Source of the DNA: Parcubacteria group bacterium
Lineage (GTDB): Bacteria > Patescibacteria > Paceibacteria > SW-4-49-11
Assembly: GCA_943354045.1 (NCBI GenBank)
Contig: CALRBF010000001.1
Span: 62,001 to 126,000, forward strand
Reading direction: 5' to 3'
DNA length: 64,000 nt
In this document: piece by piece, positions 51,029 through 60,952 of the stretch
How the letters are laid out: every line of letters begins with the position of its first letter
How positions within the stretch are numbered: position 1 is the stretch's first letter
Made by a program: the position numbers and the translations under genes
Notes under the pieces: generated by a model
Told to the model about the DNA's origin: nothing
The model's input: the letters and a program-made list of their open reading frames with translations, nothing else
Database searches by the model: none

Positions 51029-52744
51029 CTATACCTCTATGGTTGTTAATAACTCAGGCAAAGAAAGATATCCTTGCAATACCTTGAATATTCCATCTTG
51101 TTTTAAGGTAATATAATTATTGGCTCGAAGATATTCAAAAACTTCTTTTTCATTGAATTTTTTTTCTACAATCGCCTGTAACTCTGGAGTCATGACTACT
51201 ACTTCAAAAATAGACATTCTCCCCTTGAACCCATTACTACATTTAGGACATCCAACTGGAGTATATATTGAGTCATAGCCACCAGTATATATTTCCTGTA
51301 TACAATCATTACTCAATGAAGCAATAGCTTCTTGAATATATTCTTTTTCTTTTCCTTCCAAAGGCACTTCTTTTTTACAATATTGACATAGTTTTCTTAC
51401 TAATCGCTGAGCAATAACTATTTGAAGCGATGCAGAAAGTAAAAATGGTTCAACTCCCATATCAATAAGACGAGGTAATGCTCCTGGAGCATCATTAGTA
51501 TGCAATGTTGAGAATACAATATGTCCTGTCAAAGCTGACTGTACCGCTAGCCCCGCTGTTTCACCATCTCGGATTTCTCCTACCATAATAACATCTGGAT
51601 CCTGCCTCAAAATTGATCTAAGTCCAGAAGCAAAAGTATAATTTATTTCTGGCTTTACCTGAGACTGATTAACTCCAGATAAATAGTATTCTATTGGATC
51701 CTCTAATGTCACAATATTAATATCATCCGTATTAATTTGTGATAACAGAGTATAAACTGTTGTTGATTTACCCGATCCCGTTGGTCCTGTTAATAGAATC
51801 ATACCAAATGGTTTTTTGATTGCTTCTTGAATCAAGTCTACTCGAGGACCAATAAATCCTAATTGCTCTAATGATCTAACACCGCCCGAAGTATCTAAAA
51901 TTCTCAATACTACCTTTTCTCCATATTGGGTAGGGAAAGTCGATACACGAAAATCTACTTTTTTATCTTTATCTAAAATAGAAAATCTTCCATCCTGGGG
52001 CTTTCTTTGCTCATCAATTTTGAGATTTGATAAAATTTTAATACGAGCAACAATGGGAGAATAGGCTTCTTTTGGTAAAATCAAACTAGTATGTAATACT
52101 CCATCTACACGAAATCTTACCCGTACTGATTCATCAGTTCCTTCAATATGTATATCTGATGCTCCCCCTTCTACGGCATTTTTAATAATAACAGATACAA
52201 TTTTGATAATAGGAGCACTTTCTAAATTTTTTGTTGTAATACCTGTGGTATCTGGGAGTATTTGTTCTGCTTTATTTTTTTGATGAAATTCCTCAAGATT
52301 TTCTGTAACTGCATTTTTTAAATTCTCTGCCTTTTTAAGAGCCTTTTTAATATCTGATTCTATTGCAACAAATAACTCAAAGGATAATTTTTTTTCTTGA
52401 AAAATAAACTTAATAGCTTGTACAGCAGTATAATTTTGTGGGTCAGCAATAGCGATAGAAATAGTATTATTTTCTTGTGCAAAAGGAATTAAGGTATATC
52501 TTTTCATAATATTAATCGAAAAAATATCATACAATTCTTTTGGTATACTAATATTCTCTAAATCTATAAATTCTAATCCCAAAATCTGAGCATTTACTGT
52601 TATTAATTCTTTTTCCGTAAAATTTTTCTCGAGAAAGGCTTTAATTTCTGATTCTGGGATAGTATCAAAAGAAGATATAGCCTTAAACTTATCAGGGAAC
52701 TCATTTTTTAATAGTTCAAATGTTTTTTTTAAATCTAACTGCAT
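51029..52744 (-). CDS. pilB: Type IV pilus assembly ATPase
   Basis: 571 residues from ATG 52744, two bases after the upstream stop (TAATATG); the ATG 33 bp upstream lies inside the previous gene. An N-terminal MshEN/GSPII_E_N domain is followed by Walker A GPTGSGKSTTVYTLL (near 318) and the four-Cys zinc motif CQYCKKEVP...CPKCSNGF (about 451 and 498). PilB powers pilin polymerisation. Confidence 0.95.
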   Translation of the reverse strand: MQLDLKKTFELLKNEFPDKFKAISSFDTIPESEIKAFLEKNFTEKELITVNAQILGLEFIDLENISIPKELYDIFSINIMKRYTLIPFAQENNTISIAIADPQNYTAVQAIKFIFQEKKLSFELFVAIESDIKKALKKAENLKNAVTENLEEFHQKNKAEQILPDTTGITTKNLESAPIIKIVSVIIKNAVEGGASDIHIEGTDESVRVRFRVDGVLHTSLILPKEAYSPIVARIKILSNLKIDEQRKPQDGRFSILDKDKKVDFRVSTFPTQYGEKVVLRILDTSGGVRSLEQLGFIGPRVDLIQEAIKKPFGMILLTGPTGSGKSTTVYTLLSQINTDDINIVTLEDPIEYYLSGVNQSQVKPEINYTFASGLRSILRQDPDVIMVGEIRDGETAGLAVQSALTGHIVFSTLHTNDAPGALPRLIDMGVEPFLLSASLQIVIAQRLVRKLCQYCKKEVPLEGKEKEYIQEAIASLSNDCIQEIYTGGYDSIYTPVGCPKCSNGFKGRMSIFEVVVMTPELQAIVEKKFNEKEVFEYLRANNYITLKQDGIFKVLQGYLSLPELLTTIEV

Positions 52745-52745
52745 A

Positions 52746-52928
52746 TTATAACTTAAAATAACTACTAATAGTATCAAAGCTAGGTGCTACTATATCGGTA
52801 TCCCCAACAGATATATGATTTAATATAATAGCAAATATTTGATATCCAAAATAGCCTACAGCTATAATACTAACTGATACTATAATGAATTTGTGATACC
52901 TTTCAATAATTTGAGATATATTTTTCAT
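52746..52928 (-). CDS. Small single-helix membrane protein of the pilus operon
   Basis: 60 residues with one transmembrane helix (about 14-33). It is placed between PilO-like and pilB, with 2- and 1-bp gaps. No homology recognised. It could be a truncated PilP-like or pilus-specific accessory. Confidence 0.45.
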   Translation of the reverse strand: MKNISQIIERYHKFIIVSVSIIAVGYFGYQIFAIILNHISVGDTDIVAPSFDTISSYFKL

Positions 52929-52930
52929 AT

Positions 52931-53461
52931 TTATTTATAATATGTTATTGCATTAATAGTTCCCTCTATATTATCTAGGCCTTTATCAAAAGATAAGCTA
53001 ACGGTATTCACCCCTATATATCGCTTTGATTGTGTTAATTTCTGTAAAAAAGTATATATTTCTCTTTTACCTCCAGTTATTTTTAATGAAATATTCACTG
53101 GTCTTAATGTATTAATAGAAGTATTATTGGTATCTAAGTTATTAGTATCTTTTATTAGTGAACCTTGCTCATCTACAGAGATGGAAGCTATTTCAATATT
53201 AGATTCTCTTTCAAATTGTGTAAATTCTGTTGTAATCGCGGTCTTATCCAGTGAATCTGGTGTGAATTCATTCATTCTTTTTGCCAATTCTGAGGGCGAT
53301 TTTTGATCAGCAAATGATTGGGTAATTTGTGTTTTTTTCTGTAATTCTTTTACTCCAGAAAATTTACTTGTCAAAAAATCAGTATAAAAATTAGTTATTG
53401 TCCAAATCAAAGCAATAAATATAATACAGAATGAAATGGATAAAAGGGTTTTTTGATTCAT
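52931..53461 (-). CDS. pilO: PilO-like inner-membrane alignment protein
   Basis: 176 residues with an N-terminal transmembrane helix (about 6-26), a coiled-coil-like region, then a ferredoxin-like beta domain with VNISLKITGGKREIYTFLQK, characteristic of PilO. With PilM and PilN it forms the alignment complex of the machine. No conserved catalytic residue, as expected. Confidence 0.75.
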   Translation of the reverse strand: MNQKTLLSISFCIIFIALIWTITNFYTDFLTSKFSGVKELQKKTQITQSFADQKSPSELAKRMNEFTPDSLDKTAITTEFTQFERESNIEIASISVDEQGSLIKDTNNLDTNNTSINTLRPVNISLKITGGKREIYTFLQKLTQSKRYIGVNTVSLSFDKGLDNIEGTINAITYYK

Positions 53462-53466
53462 ATCAT

Positions 53467-53997
53467 CTACTTTAACTTAATCAATATATCAAGATTAACT
53501 CCACTACCCTCAGAATTCTTCCTAATATCTGAGTAAGAAGCATCTATAACACCTTTAACCTCCTTTATCTTAGATATTTGAGAATTAGCATCATCAAAAG
53601 AAAGCGCTTGTGCTGAAAGAATAATAGTCTTTTTTTGTCTATTATATACCCAAGAACTTGTTTTAAACCCAGTAGTATATGTTGCTTCAATTTCTTTCAT
53701 AATTTCAACTGGATTATATGTTTGAGAAATCAATGTATTCACATTATACACTGTTTTTTCTAAATCATCTTTTGGATAATATACACTATTTCTTACATTT
53801 AAATCTGATAAAATTTGATTATATTCATTCGTAGGCTTTATAATATAAACCCAATAAACAGCACCTAATACTCCTATATATGTAATTAATGTCAATATAA
53901 ATCCAATAATATACCCCCGATACGGATGTTCTTTTTGCGTCATTACATATCCCTCTAAACCCTTTTGTCTATTAGGAATAAAGCTAATATTTTCCAT
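53467..53997 (-). CDS. pilN: PilN-like inner-membrane alignment protein
   Basis: 176 residues from ATG 53997. MENISFIPNRQKGLEGYV retains the PilN N-terminal motif NLIPxxx-like stretch that binds PilM. There is one transmembrane helix (about 31-53), then a periplasmic ferredoxin-like domain. The ATG follows the pilM stop by one base; the longer frame would lie inside pilM. Confidence 0.75.
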   Translation of the reverse strand: MENISFIPNRQKGLEGYVMTQKEHPYRGYIIGFILTLITYIGVLGAVYWVYIIKPTNEYNQILSDLNVRNSVYYPKDDLEKTVYNVNTLISQTYNPVEIMKEIEATYTTGFKTSSWVYNRQKKTIILSAQALSFDDANSQISKIKEVKGVIDASYSDIRKNSEGSGVNLDILIKLK

Positions 53998-53998
53998 A

Positions 53999-55069
53999 TT
54001 ATTCGACATAATCTTTAAGTGAAATACCAATTGACAATACCAAATCATGCCAAATTGTATGCAGAACTTCCTTATCCTTCACCCCTTTAATAGTCAAATT
54101 AGAATAGGGTTCTGCAACAGTAATGGTAATTTTTTGACTTACTCCTAATTGATTATTAATAACTAAATCAACAAATTCGCGAATACCCTCCATTTTAGCA
54201 AATCCACCAAGTAATACAATATCTTGTATTTTTTCTTCATTATTATCCTGAAACTGTCTTATAATAGGCAATACTTCATTCTCAAAAAAGCTTTTGATGC
54301 CCGATTGTATTAGGGCTGATATATCTGAGTTAGAGCCAGACATCCCATTATCTTTCTTTATTTTTTCTGCTTCTATACTGGATATATTATGAGAAGATGC
54401 AATTTTATCAGTAATATGATTCCCCCCAAAATCAAATGATTGTATTAATTGTAATTGTTTGTCAGCACTTACAATACTTACTGTACTAGTTCTGGCACCA
54501 ATATCTACAATACATACTTGAGTATTGGGTAAATCAATAGAACGAATAATGGAGAAGGTATCTAATTCAAATCCTTTAATAGTAATACCCAGAGCTCTAC
54601 TTACTTCAATATACGTATTTACCACACTATTAGGAATGGCAATAAGGAGTACATTTAATTTATCTTTTTCCTTATTGGGTCCCAAATTCATCCAATCTAA
54701 TTGCACACTGCTTAAAGAAATAGGAATATGTTGTTTTGCCTCAAACGGTACAGCTGTTGCTAATTCCTCATAGGAAAGAATTGGGAAAGGGACAACTGCT
54801 GAAAAAGCTAAATAGGATGGAATAGCAATATATGCCTCCTTTATTTCCATTTTAGCAGCATTAAGCATAGCTTGTATAATGGTAGTAATCTGAGATACAG
54901 AAATAGTATGCTCCCCGTTTTTCTCTTGAATAATATTATCTAAGTCATCATCCCAAATACTATAATTAATCACGGATATTTTACTTCCTCGCTTTTGAAC
55001 TTCAGAAATTTTAATAGTTTGAGTACCAATATCAATACCAAACGAATTTTTTGCTCCTAATCCTAACAT
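53999..55069 (-). CDS. pilM: PilM, actin-like pilus alignment ATPase
   Basis: 356 residues. GAKNSFGIDIGTQTIKISEV (4-23) is the phosphate-1 motif, CIVDIGARTSTVSIV (near 172) the phosphate-2 motif, and VLLGGFAKMEGIREFV (near 285) the adenosine motif of the FtsA/PilM fold. It links the cytoplasmic ATPases to PilN. It is the first gene of the pilus operon that runs to pilX-like and possibly ligA. Confidence 0.93.
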   Translation of the reverse strand: MLGLGAKNSFGIDIGTQTIKISEVQKRGSKISVINYSIWDDDLDNIIQEKNGEHTISVSQITTIIQAMLNAAKMEIKEAYIAIPSYLAFSAVVPFPILSYEELATAVPFEAKQHIPISLSSVQLDWMNLGPNKEKDKLNVLLIAIPNSVVNTYIEVSRALGITIKGFELDTFSIIRSIDLPNTQVCIVDIGARTSTVSIVSADKQLQLIQSFDFGGNHITDKIASSHNISSIEAEKIKKDNGMSGSNSDISALIQSGIKSFFENEVLPIIRQFQDNNEEKIQDIVLLGGFAKMEGIREFVDLVINNQLGVSQKITITVAEPYSNLTIKGVKDKEVLHTIWHDLVLSIGISLKDYVE

Positions 55070-55125
55070 TGTTTTTATTTATTGATATTATTCTATAGTA
55101 TAATATTATCATATGGTATATAAAT

Positions 55126-55833
55126 ATGCAAGATTCACTATTCACATTATTACAAAATAGCATAATACCAAATCAATGCATTATTTGCCATAAACTTCAT
55201 GCTTCAAATTTATGCTCTGATTGCCTATCCAAAATTCCTCATAAGCCTAATATCTGGATACACAAATATACACAACAAAAATCATTATTTGCCCCCAAAA
55301 TACATACAAATATTCAACCTAATCTTGTAGAGGGTAAACTTATGAGTATACTTACCTGTACCCCATTTAATGACCCTATTATACGTAAAAGTATTCATTA
55401 TCTCAAGTATAAAAATATTCCCCAAATCGCCGAGCCTTTGGGAGCCATAATGCTTCGTACTCTTACCCAACATATACGACTAAAATCAAATATTATTTTA
55501 TGCCCCATTCCCCTACACCCTAAACGATTACAATTTCGAAAATATAATCAATCTTTATTATTAGCTCAATATTTATCTGATAAGCTCAAATTACCTCTTT
55601 ATCTTGATTTACAGCGTATACGTAATACCCCACAACAAATGCGTATTAAAGACAGGCGAGACAGAATAGAGAATGTAATTGCTTCTTTTGAGGCCTATTC
55701 TCGAGCTCCAAAAAACTCTACCATAATTATTATTGATGATGTTACTACGACTTTATCCACAATTCAGGAAGCTGCAAAAGCCTTATCAAAACAGGGTTTT
55801 AATGATATACATGCTCTTATTTTGGCGCATTAG
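55126..55833 (+). CDS. comF: ComF-like phosphoribosyltransferase-fold protein
   Basis: 235 residues. An N-terminal zinc ribbon (CIICHKLHASNLCSDCL, about 18-34) precedes a PRT domain with TIIIIDDVTTTLSTIQEAAK (near 200), the PRPP-binding loop of ComF. ComF is needed in natural transformation in many bacteria. It is divergent from the pilus operon by 56 bp, which links it to pilus-based DNA uptake. Confidence 0.85.
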   Translation: MQDSLFTLLQNSIIPNQCIICHKLHASNLCSDCLSKIPHKPNIWIHKYTQQKSLFAPKIHTNIQPNLVEGKLMSILTCTPFNDPIIRKSIHYLKYKNIPQIAEPLGAIMLRTLTQHIRLKSNIILCPIPLHPKRLQFRKYNQSLLLAQYLSDKLKLPLYLDLQRIRNTPQQMRIKDRRDRIENVIASFEAYSRAPKNSTIIIIDDVTTTLSTIQEAAKALSKQGFNDIHALILAH

Positions 55834-55868
55834 CTCAGTATCTATTATCAGGAGTACAAAAGATATGA

Positions 55869-55874
55869 TATAAT
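55869..55874 (+). promoter_or_regulatory. -10 box and leader hairpin of khpA-trmD
   Basis: TATAAT at 55869-55874 preceded by TGA, then a leader with hairpin ATCAAAGT/ACTTTGAT (55878-55885/55893-55900) before ATG 55921. Confidence 0.5.
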
Positions 55875-55920
55875 GACATCAAAGTTTATATAACTTTGAT
55901 TAATAGATAAAAACACAGAA

Positions 55921-56217
55921 ATGGAAAGTACAGTAGATAAAGAATTTGTTTCATATATTGTTAAGTCAATTGTAGACAATCCTAATGATGTTCTGATTGA
56001 AAGAACCGTAGATGAAATGGGAGTATTAATAACCTTACAAGTGAATCCCCGTGATATGGGTTATGTAATTGGAAAATCAGGGTCCACTGCTAAAGCTATT
56101 CGTTCCCTCCTTCGCATTGTGGGAGCTCGCAATAATGCTCGAGTAAATCTCAAAATCCTTGAGCCAGAGCAAGGTGTGAGAGATATTAATAAAGCCGTAG
56201 ATGATTTGGATCTCTAA
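55921..56217 (+). CDS. khpA: KH-domain RNA-binding protein KhpA
   Basis: 98 residues. The KH motif MGYVIGKSGSTAKAIRSLLR (about 47-66) with the GKSG loop is intact. KhpA binds RNA and is usually encoded near rpsP, rimM and trmD; here it directly precedes trmD by 3 bp with rimM and rpsP absent. It likely acts in ribosome/RNA maturation. Confidence 0.93.
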   Translation: MESTVDKEFVSYIVKSIVDNPNDVLIERTVDEMGVLITLQVNPRDMGYVIGKSGSTAKAIRSLLRIVGARNNARVNLKILEPEQGVRDINKAVDDLDL

Positions 56218-56220
56218 AAT

Positions 56221-56913
56221 ATGCGTTTCGATATATTAACTCTTTTTCCAGAAATTGTAACTCCTTATGTCAATAATGGAGTAATTGGAAGAGCCCAAAA
56301 CCTCAAACAAAGTATTGAGATTGGTATTCATAATATACGAGATTACACAAATAACCCCCATAACAAAGTTGATGATACTCCCTTTGGAGGTGGAGCTGGT
56401 ATGATATTACAAATAGAGCCTATTTATCAAACTCTTACATTTATTATCAACAAATATCCAACCACAAAAAAACATATTATTTTAACTAAAGCAGGAGCTC
56501 CCATATTTAATCAACAAAAAGCTATCTTGCTCAGTGATACCTATAATCATATTATTTTTATCTGTGGTAGATATGAGGGAGTTGATTCAAGAGTAGAACA
56601 ATATTTGACGAATGAATCTCTCTCTATTGGTCAATTTGTATTAACAGGAGGAGAATTACCTGCCCTTGTTATGCTTGATGCTATTTCTCGACATATTCCT
56701 GATGTACTGGGAAATAAAGAATCTTTAGCTGAAGAATCCTGGACAAATACTGACACAAAAGAGTATCCTCATTATTCCCGTCCAGCTGTATTTACCCCCC
56801 CTAATCCCCAATTAGTTAATCCCGACGCTCCAGATAATTGGGAAGTTCCTGAAATATTATTGTCAGGCAATCATCAAGCCATAGAATCGTGGAGAAAGGA
56901 ACAAAGAGTATAA
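56221..56913 (+). CDS. trmD: tRNA (guanine-N1)-methyltransferase TrmD
   Basis: 230 residues. MRFDILTLFPEIVTPYVNNG, DDTPFGGGAGMILQIEP (near 52) and GRYEGVDSRVEQY with GQFVLTGGELPALVMLD form the SPOUT knot and SAM site of TrmD. It makes m1G37, here relevant to the tRNA-Pro. Usual length. Followed by a gap of 56 bp to a membrane protein. Confidence 0.97.
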   Translation: MRFDILTLFPEIVTPYVNNGVIGRAQNLKQSIEIGIHNIRDYTNNPHNKVDDTPFGGGAGMILQIEPIYQTLTFIINKYPTTKKHIILTKAGAPIFNQQKAILLSDTYNHIIFICGRYEGVDSRVEQYLTNESLSIGQFVLTGGELPALVMLDAISRHIPDVLGNKESLAEESWTNTDTKEYPHYSRPAVFTPPNPQLVNPDAPDNWEVPEILLSGNHQAIESWRKEQRV

Positions 56914-56969
56914 TATCTTTTCTAATCAAAAGATTTATGCTACAATTAATTTGAAATACCAATATATTT

Positions 56970-57446
56970 ATGGCTAAACAAAAAAAATCATCTCTTTACA
57001 ACTATCAAGCTTTAGAGTTTGATAAGTATCAAAAAACTCCTACTTGGTATGTCCTTTTTGGTATTATAGGTATTCTTCTTTTAGTATATGCAATATTCAC
57101 GCGATCCCCAATGATGTTTGTGGTATTTGTTTTAACCTTTATTGTCACTCTATTAATATCCAGTAAAGATCCTAAATATATTACTGTTGAAATCACAGAA
57201 ACTGGTATTAATTTAGACTCTAAAAGAACATTTCAATATCAAGACATTGAATCATTTGGGATTTTTATAAGACAAGATGTCAGATTTATATCTTTGCATA
57301 TGGCAACAGGAGTAATAACCAATGCTCGTATTCCTCTTGGAAAAGAAAATCCTGATGATATTGCTGATATACTGGAGCAATTCATCCCCAGAGAAGATGG
57401 GAAAGAATCATTTTTTGATACTATAGATCACTTCCTTAAAATTTAA
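56970..57446 (+). CDS. Small membrane protein of unknown function
   Basis: 158 residues with an N-terminal basic start, two closely spaced hydrophobic helices (about 27-66), and a C-terminal soluble part with TVEITETGINLDSKRTFQYQ (about 74-93), a PH-like/YdbS-type beta pattern. It ends one base before tRNA-Arg, so the two probably share a transcript. A TGC-TACAAT -10 lies at 56938-56946. Confidence 0.55.
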   Translation: MAKQKKSSLYNYQALEFDKYQKTPTWYVLFGIIGILLLVYAIFTRSPMMFVVFVLTFIVTLLISSKDPKYITVEITETGINLDSKRTFQYQDIESFGIFIRQDVRFISLHMATGVITNARIPLGKENPDDIADILEQFIPREDGKESFFDTIDHFLKI

Positions 57447-57447
57447 T

Positions 57448-57524
57448 GTACCTATAGCTCAGTTGGATAGAGCGCAGGTTTGCGGAACCTGAGGTCAGAG
57501 GTTCGAACCCTCTTAGGTACACCA
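57448..57524 (+). tRNA. tRNA-Arg (anticodon GCG)
   Basis: Acceptor GTACCTA/TAGGTAC, discriminator A, CCA encoded. The anticodon stem-loop is CAGGT-TTGCGGA-ACCTG, giving GCG, which reads CGY without the inosine-modified ACG used by most bacteria. It lies 1 bp after the membrane protein gene and 11 bp before recG, with no own promoter. Confidence 0.96.
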
Positions 57525-57535
57525 ATATTATATAT

Positions 57536-59662
57536 ATGAATGTTCTCTATACCCCCATTGAAAACCTAAAACCAAAACCAACTCCAAGACTTATTAGTAG
57601 TTTTCATAAATTAGGAATTTTTACTCTTTCTCAGCTTCTCCTTTACCCACCTAAAAAATTTATTAATTATACACATTTTCAAACATTAGACAATATTAAT
57701 AATATTCCTCCAGGAACTCCTGCTGTATTTGAAGTAACTATTATTCATAAAAAATCAACTCGCCTAAGAGGGCGCAATCTTATTTTAGGAGAAATCATTA
57801 TACAAGATAAAACTGATCAATATACTATTACTCTCTTTAATCAAAAATTACTACTTGAGTCTTTGCAAATAGGTTCGCAATATGCCCTATCAGCCATTAT
57901 AAAGCCTGGGACTAAATCCCCTCTTAGTAATATTAGTTTTGAGCGAATATTACCTCAAAAAATCCTATTACATTCTCATCGCCTAGTACCTATTTATCCG
58001 GAAACCTTTGGCATCACGTCAAAAATGCTCAGATATCGTATTGATCTTGCCATTAAACAATTTGGACAATTACCTGAAACCTTACCCAAATGGGTTTTAC
58101 AAAAAGCTCATATTCCTGATATTAATACAACTATTCAGTATTTACATTATCCAAAGAATACTGATAATATTCATCAAGCAAAACAAAGACTAATATTTGA
58201 AGAAGCTTTGATTATGCAATTATATATTGCTAAACAAAAACTTATTTTTCAATCTAAATACGCTCCTATATTGACATCTCAAATGGATAAAATTCAAGAA
58301 TTTATTCATAAACTCCCTTTTGATTTAACCAAGGCTCAACAAAAATCTGTACAAGAAATTCTTGATGATATCGCTAAACCATCACCTATGAATAGATTAT
58401 TGGAAGGAGATGTGGGTACAGGAAAAACTATTGTTGCCACAATATCCATGCTTAATTCTTATTATAATAAAGCGCAATCGGTATTAATGGCACCAACCGA
58501 AATACTAGCAACTCAACATTTTGAAGGAATTACCAAATTAACACAAAATATAAGTACTCCTCCCATTATGGCATTAATTACCTCAAAAGAATCTCGTATA
58601 TCTACTGATATCGAGCTTGGTTCCTGGATTACTATTCCCAAAAAAGAATTATTACGTAAAATTGCACGAGGAAATATTGATATTATTATTGGGACTCATA
58701 GTGTTATTACTGAGCAATTACACTATCACAATTTAGCTCTGGTTATAGTAGATGAGCAACATAGATTTGGCGTCAAGCAAAGAGCAGAATTACAGACAAT
58801 GATTAGTAAAACCAAAGATAAAAGCCCAGAGACAATTTCTCATCTCTTGAGTATGACAGCAACTCCAATTCCTCGAACTTTAGCCCTCAGTATATATGGT
58901 GACTTAGATATATCCCTATTAGATGAATATCCAGCCGGTAGAAAACTTATCAAAACTAAATTAGTACCTCCATCCAAAAGATCAGAGGCCTATACCTTTA
59001 TACGCAAACATATACAATCAGGTAGACAAGCTTTTGTTGTGTGCCCTAAAATTGAAGCTGATGAAGAATCTGATATCAAATCAGTAGAAGAGACTTTTAT
59101 TGATTTATCTCAGAATATATTTCCTGATCTTAAAATCAATATGATGCATGGAAAGATGAAAACCGCTGAAAAAGATAGTATTATTCAAGATTTTAAAAAT
59201 AAAAAGTTTGATATACTAGTTGCCACCTCAGTCATAGAAGTTGGTATTGATATACCCAATGCGAGTATTATGGTAATAGAAGGAGCAGAACGCTTTGGAC
59301 TAGCTCAATTACATCAATTCCGAGGAAGAGTTGGTCGTGGAGAATATCAATCATTTTGCTTTTTGTTTGAAACAGGTGAACAAGAAGTCTCTATGAATCA
59401 AAGATTAAAGGCAATTGAAAAAGCTAATAATGGATTCGAGCTGGCAGAAAAGGATTTAGCGATTAGAGGCCCAGGTCAATTCATTGGATCCAATCAAAGT
59501 GGAATATCAGATATTAGTATGGAGGCACTCCTTAATAAAGATATTATTGTACAAACTCGTAATATCTCACAAGAAATCCTAAGACAAGATACTACACTTA
59601 ATACCTATCCTGAATTAAAATCTCGCCTATCCCATTTTGAAGATACCGTACATTTTGAATAA
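57536..59662 (+). CDS. recG: ATP-dependent DNA helicase RecG
   Basis: 708 residues. A wedge/OB domain (about 50-200), helicase motif I LEGDVGTGKTIVAT (near 290), motif II VDEQHRFGVKQR (DEQH), motif III SMTATPIPRTLAL and motif VI FRGRVGRGEYQSF. It reverses and rescues stalled replication forks. The N-terminal helical bundle is reduced (begins directly with PIENLKPK). It ends 1 bp before the convergent DUF4012 gene. Confidence 0.96.
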   Translation: MNVLYTPIENLKPKPTPRLISSFHKLGIFTLSQLLLYPPKKFINYTHFQTLDNINNIPPGTPAVFEVTIIHKKSTRLRGRNLILGEIIIQDKTDQYTITLFNQKLLLESLQIGSQYALSAIIKPGTKSPLSNISFERILPQKILLHSHRLVPIYPETFGITSKMLRYRIDLAIKQFGQLPETLPKWVLQKAHIPDINTTIQYLHYPKNTDNIHQAKQRLIFEEALIMQLYIAKQKLIFQSKYAPILTSQMDKIQEFIHKLPFDLTKAQQKSVQEILDDIAKPSPMNRLLEGDVGTGKTIVATISMLNSYYNKAQSVLMAPTEILATQHFEGITKLTQNISTPPIMALITSKESRISTDIELGSWITIPKKELLRKIARGNIDIIIGTHSVITEQLHYHNLALVIVDEQHRFGVKQRAELQTMISKTKDKSPETISHLLSMTATPIPRTLALSIYGDLDISLLDEYPAGRKLIKTKLVPPSKRSEAYTFIRKHIQSGRQAFVVCPKIEADEESDIKSVEETFIDLSQNIFPDLKINMMHGKMKTAEKDSIIQDFKNKKFDILVATSVIEVGIDIPNASIMVIEGAERFGLAQLHQFRGRVGRGEYQSFCFLFETGEQEVSMNQRLKAIEKANNGFELAEKDLAIRGPGQFIGSNQSGISDISMEALLNKDIIVQTRNISQEILRQDTTLNTYPELKSRLSHFEDTVHFE

Positions 59663-60949
59663 TTATTCTTTCCAATTCCAATCAGTATGAATATACTCGG
59701 ATACTTGTTTTGATTTTGGTTTATAATCTAAATTAAATTCAAATCCTGCAATACCCGGCTGTTTTTGAATTTGTAAACTATATTGTTGAGGCTTGGGAAT
59801 ACTATAATCAATCACAATATTCTTAGTACTATTAAAGGGAATATATATTTGAAATCCTCCAATCTTTTTATCATATTCACTACTATAATCAATTTTATCT
59901 TTGTCTATACCGGTAATATTTGTAATAAAGGCATTTTTTGGTAAAATTACTCTTGTATACGACTTATAGTCATTATTGAGAGGAGAAGCAGTTTTTGCGG
60001 TATTATTATACTGTATAGTAATTTTAGAACATAATTTATCCCCACAGCTATCAACTATTTTATTAATATTTCTCTTCATATAATAATCTGTCTTGAGAGC
60101 TCCTAAATTAGCGTCAACCAACATAAAATAATCACTATCTCCATTATTCTCAATCATCCCATCCCAATTCAAAGACTCTACCCTATCTTGTACTTTTTGA
60201 TCTGAACTCCATAGCAATAATTGTTTTTGATTAGCCTGTTCTATCAGTATATTTGCAAGGGTATATAATGTTTGAGGAGAAGATTTGCGAATTTTCTTTT
60301 CTACTTCAGCTGCTAAATTTTTAATAGGCTCTTTACGATCAGCACGACTAATTCCCTTATCAATAAATCCAAAATTTAACTCATATTGTACTGCTAATAA
60401 TACATTATCAGCATTTAATTCTCCATCTATGCCCTCAACATTAACTGGGCCAATAATCTTTAATATCTCTGGTAAAATAGAAGCATTAAATCCAATAATT
60501 CCAGCTATATCTTGAGTCCCCCCCTCCAATTTGTATAAATCAATCATTTGTTTTGCCGTAGTTGGAAAATCAGGTGACCAATTACCATCTCTCATTTGCA
60601 ATGTATTTACCCCTAACATCGTTTTAATAGGCTGAGGCGCATTAATACCAGGTTTTCCATAATCAAAAGCATTCGTATTATAAATAGTATACTTTTTCAC
60701 TTTTCCTTTACTCAAAGTAACTTCTGCAAAATTACCTACAAATCCCCCCGTTGGTCTTAGCTCTAAAGTATTTTGGAATAATACTAAATAGGTGACATCT
60801 CCCTGCTTTTGTATAGCTTGAGCCAAACTAATCTCTTGTCTATATTGAGCCCAAATAATGCCCCCAAGAATAAATCCTATACTGATTAGTATCAATACTA
60901 TAATACCTAATATGGTAAAAATTCTCTTTTTGGGAGAAACTTTTTTCAT
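59663..60949 (-). CDS. DUF4012 membrane protein
   Basis: 428 residues with an N-terminal transmembrane anchor (about 9-31). LVLFQNTLELRPTGGFVGNF (about 52-71) and MRDGNWSPDFPTTAKQMI (near 119) are the hallmarks of DUF4012, a secreted domain common in CPR and Actinobacteria, near glycan genes. Function unknown; it is often inferred to act in surface polymer attachment (LytR-like context). It starts 3 bp after the GT4 gene. Confidence 0.88.
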   Translation of the reverse strand: MKKVSPKKRIFTILGIIVLILISIGFILGGIIWAQYRQEISLAQAIQKQGDVTYLVLFQNTLELRPTGGFVGNFAEVTLSKGKVKKYTIYNTNAFDYGKPGINAPQPIKTMLGVNTLQMRDGNWSPDFPTTAKQMIDLYKLEGGTQDIAGIIGFNASILPEILKIIGPVNVEGIDGELNADNVLLAVQYELNFGFIDKGISRADRKEPIKNLAAEVEKKIRKSSPQTLYTLANILIEQANQKQLLLWSSDQKVQDRVESLNWDGMIENNGDSDYFMLVDANLGALKTDYYMKRNINKIVDSCGDKLCSKITIQYNNTAKTASPLNNDYKSYTRVILPKNAFITNITGIDKDKIDYSSEYDKKIGGFQIYIPFNSTKNIVIDYSIPKPQQYSLQIQKQPGIAGFEFNLDYKPKSKQVSEYIHTDWNWKE

Positions 60950-60952
60950 ATA

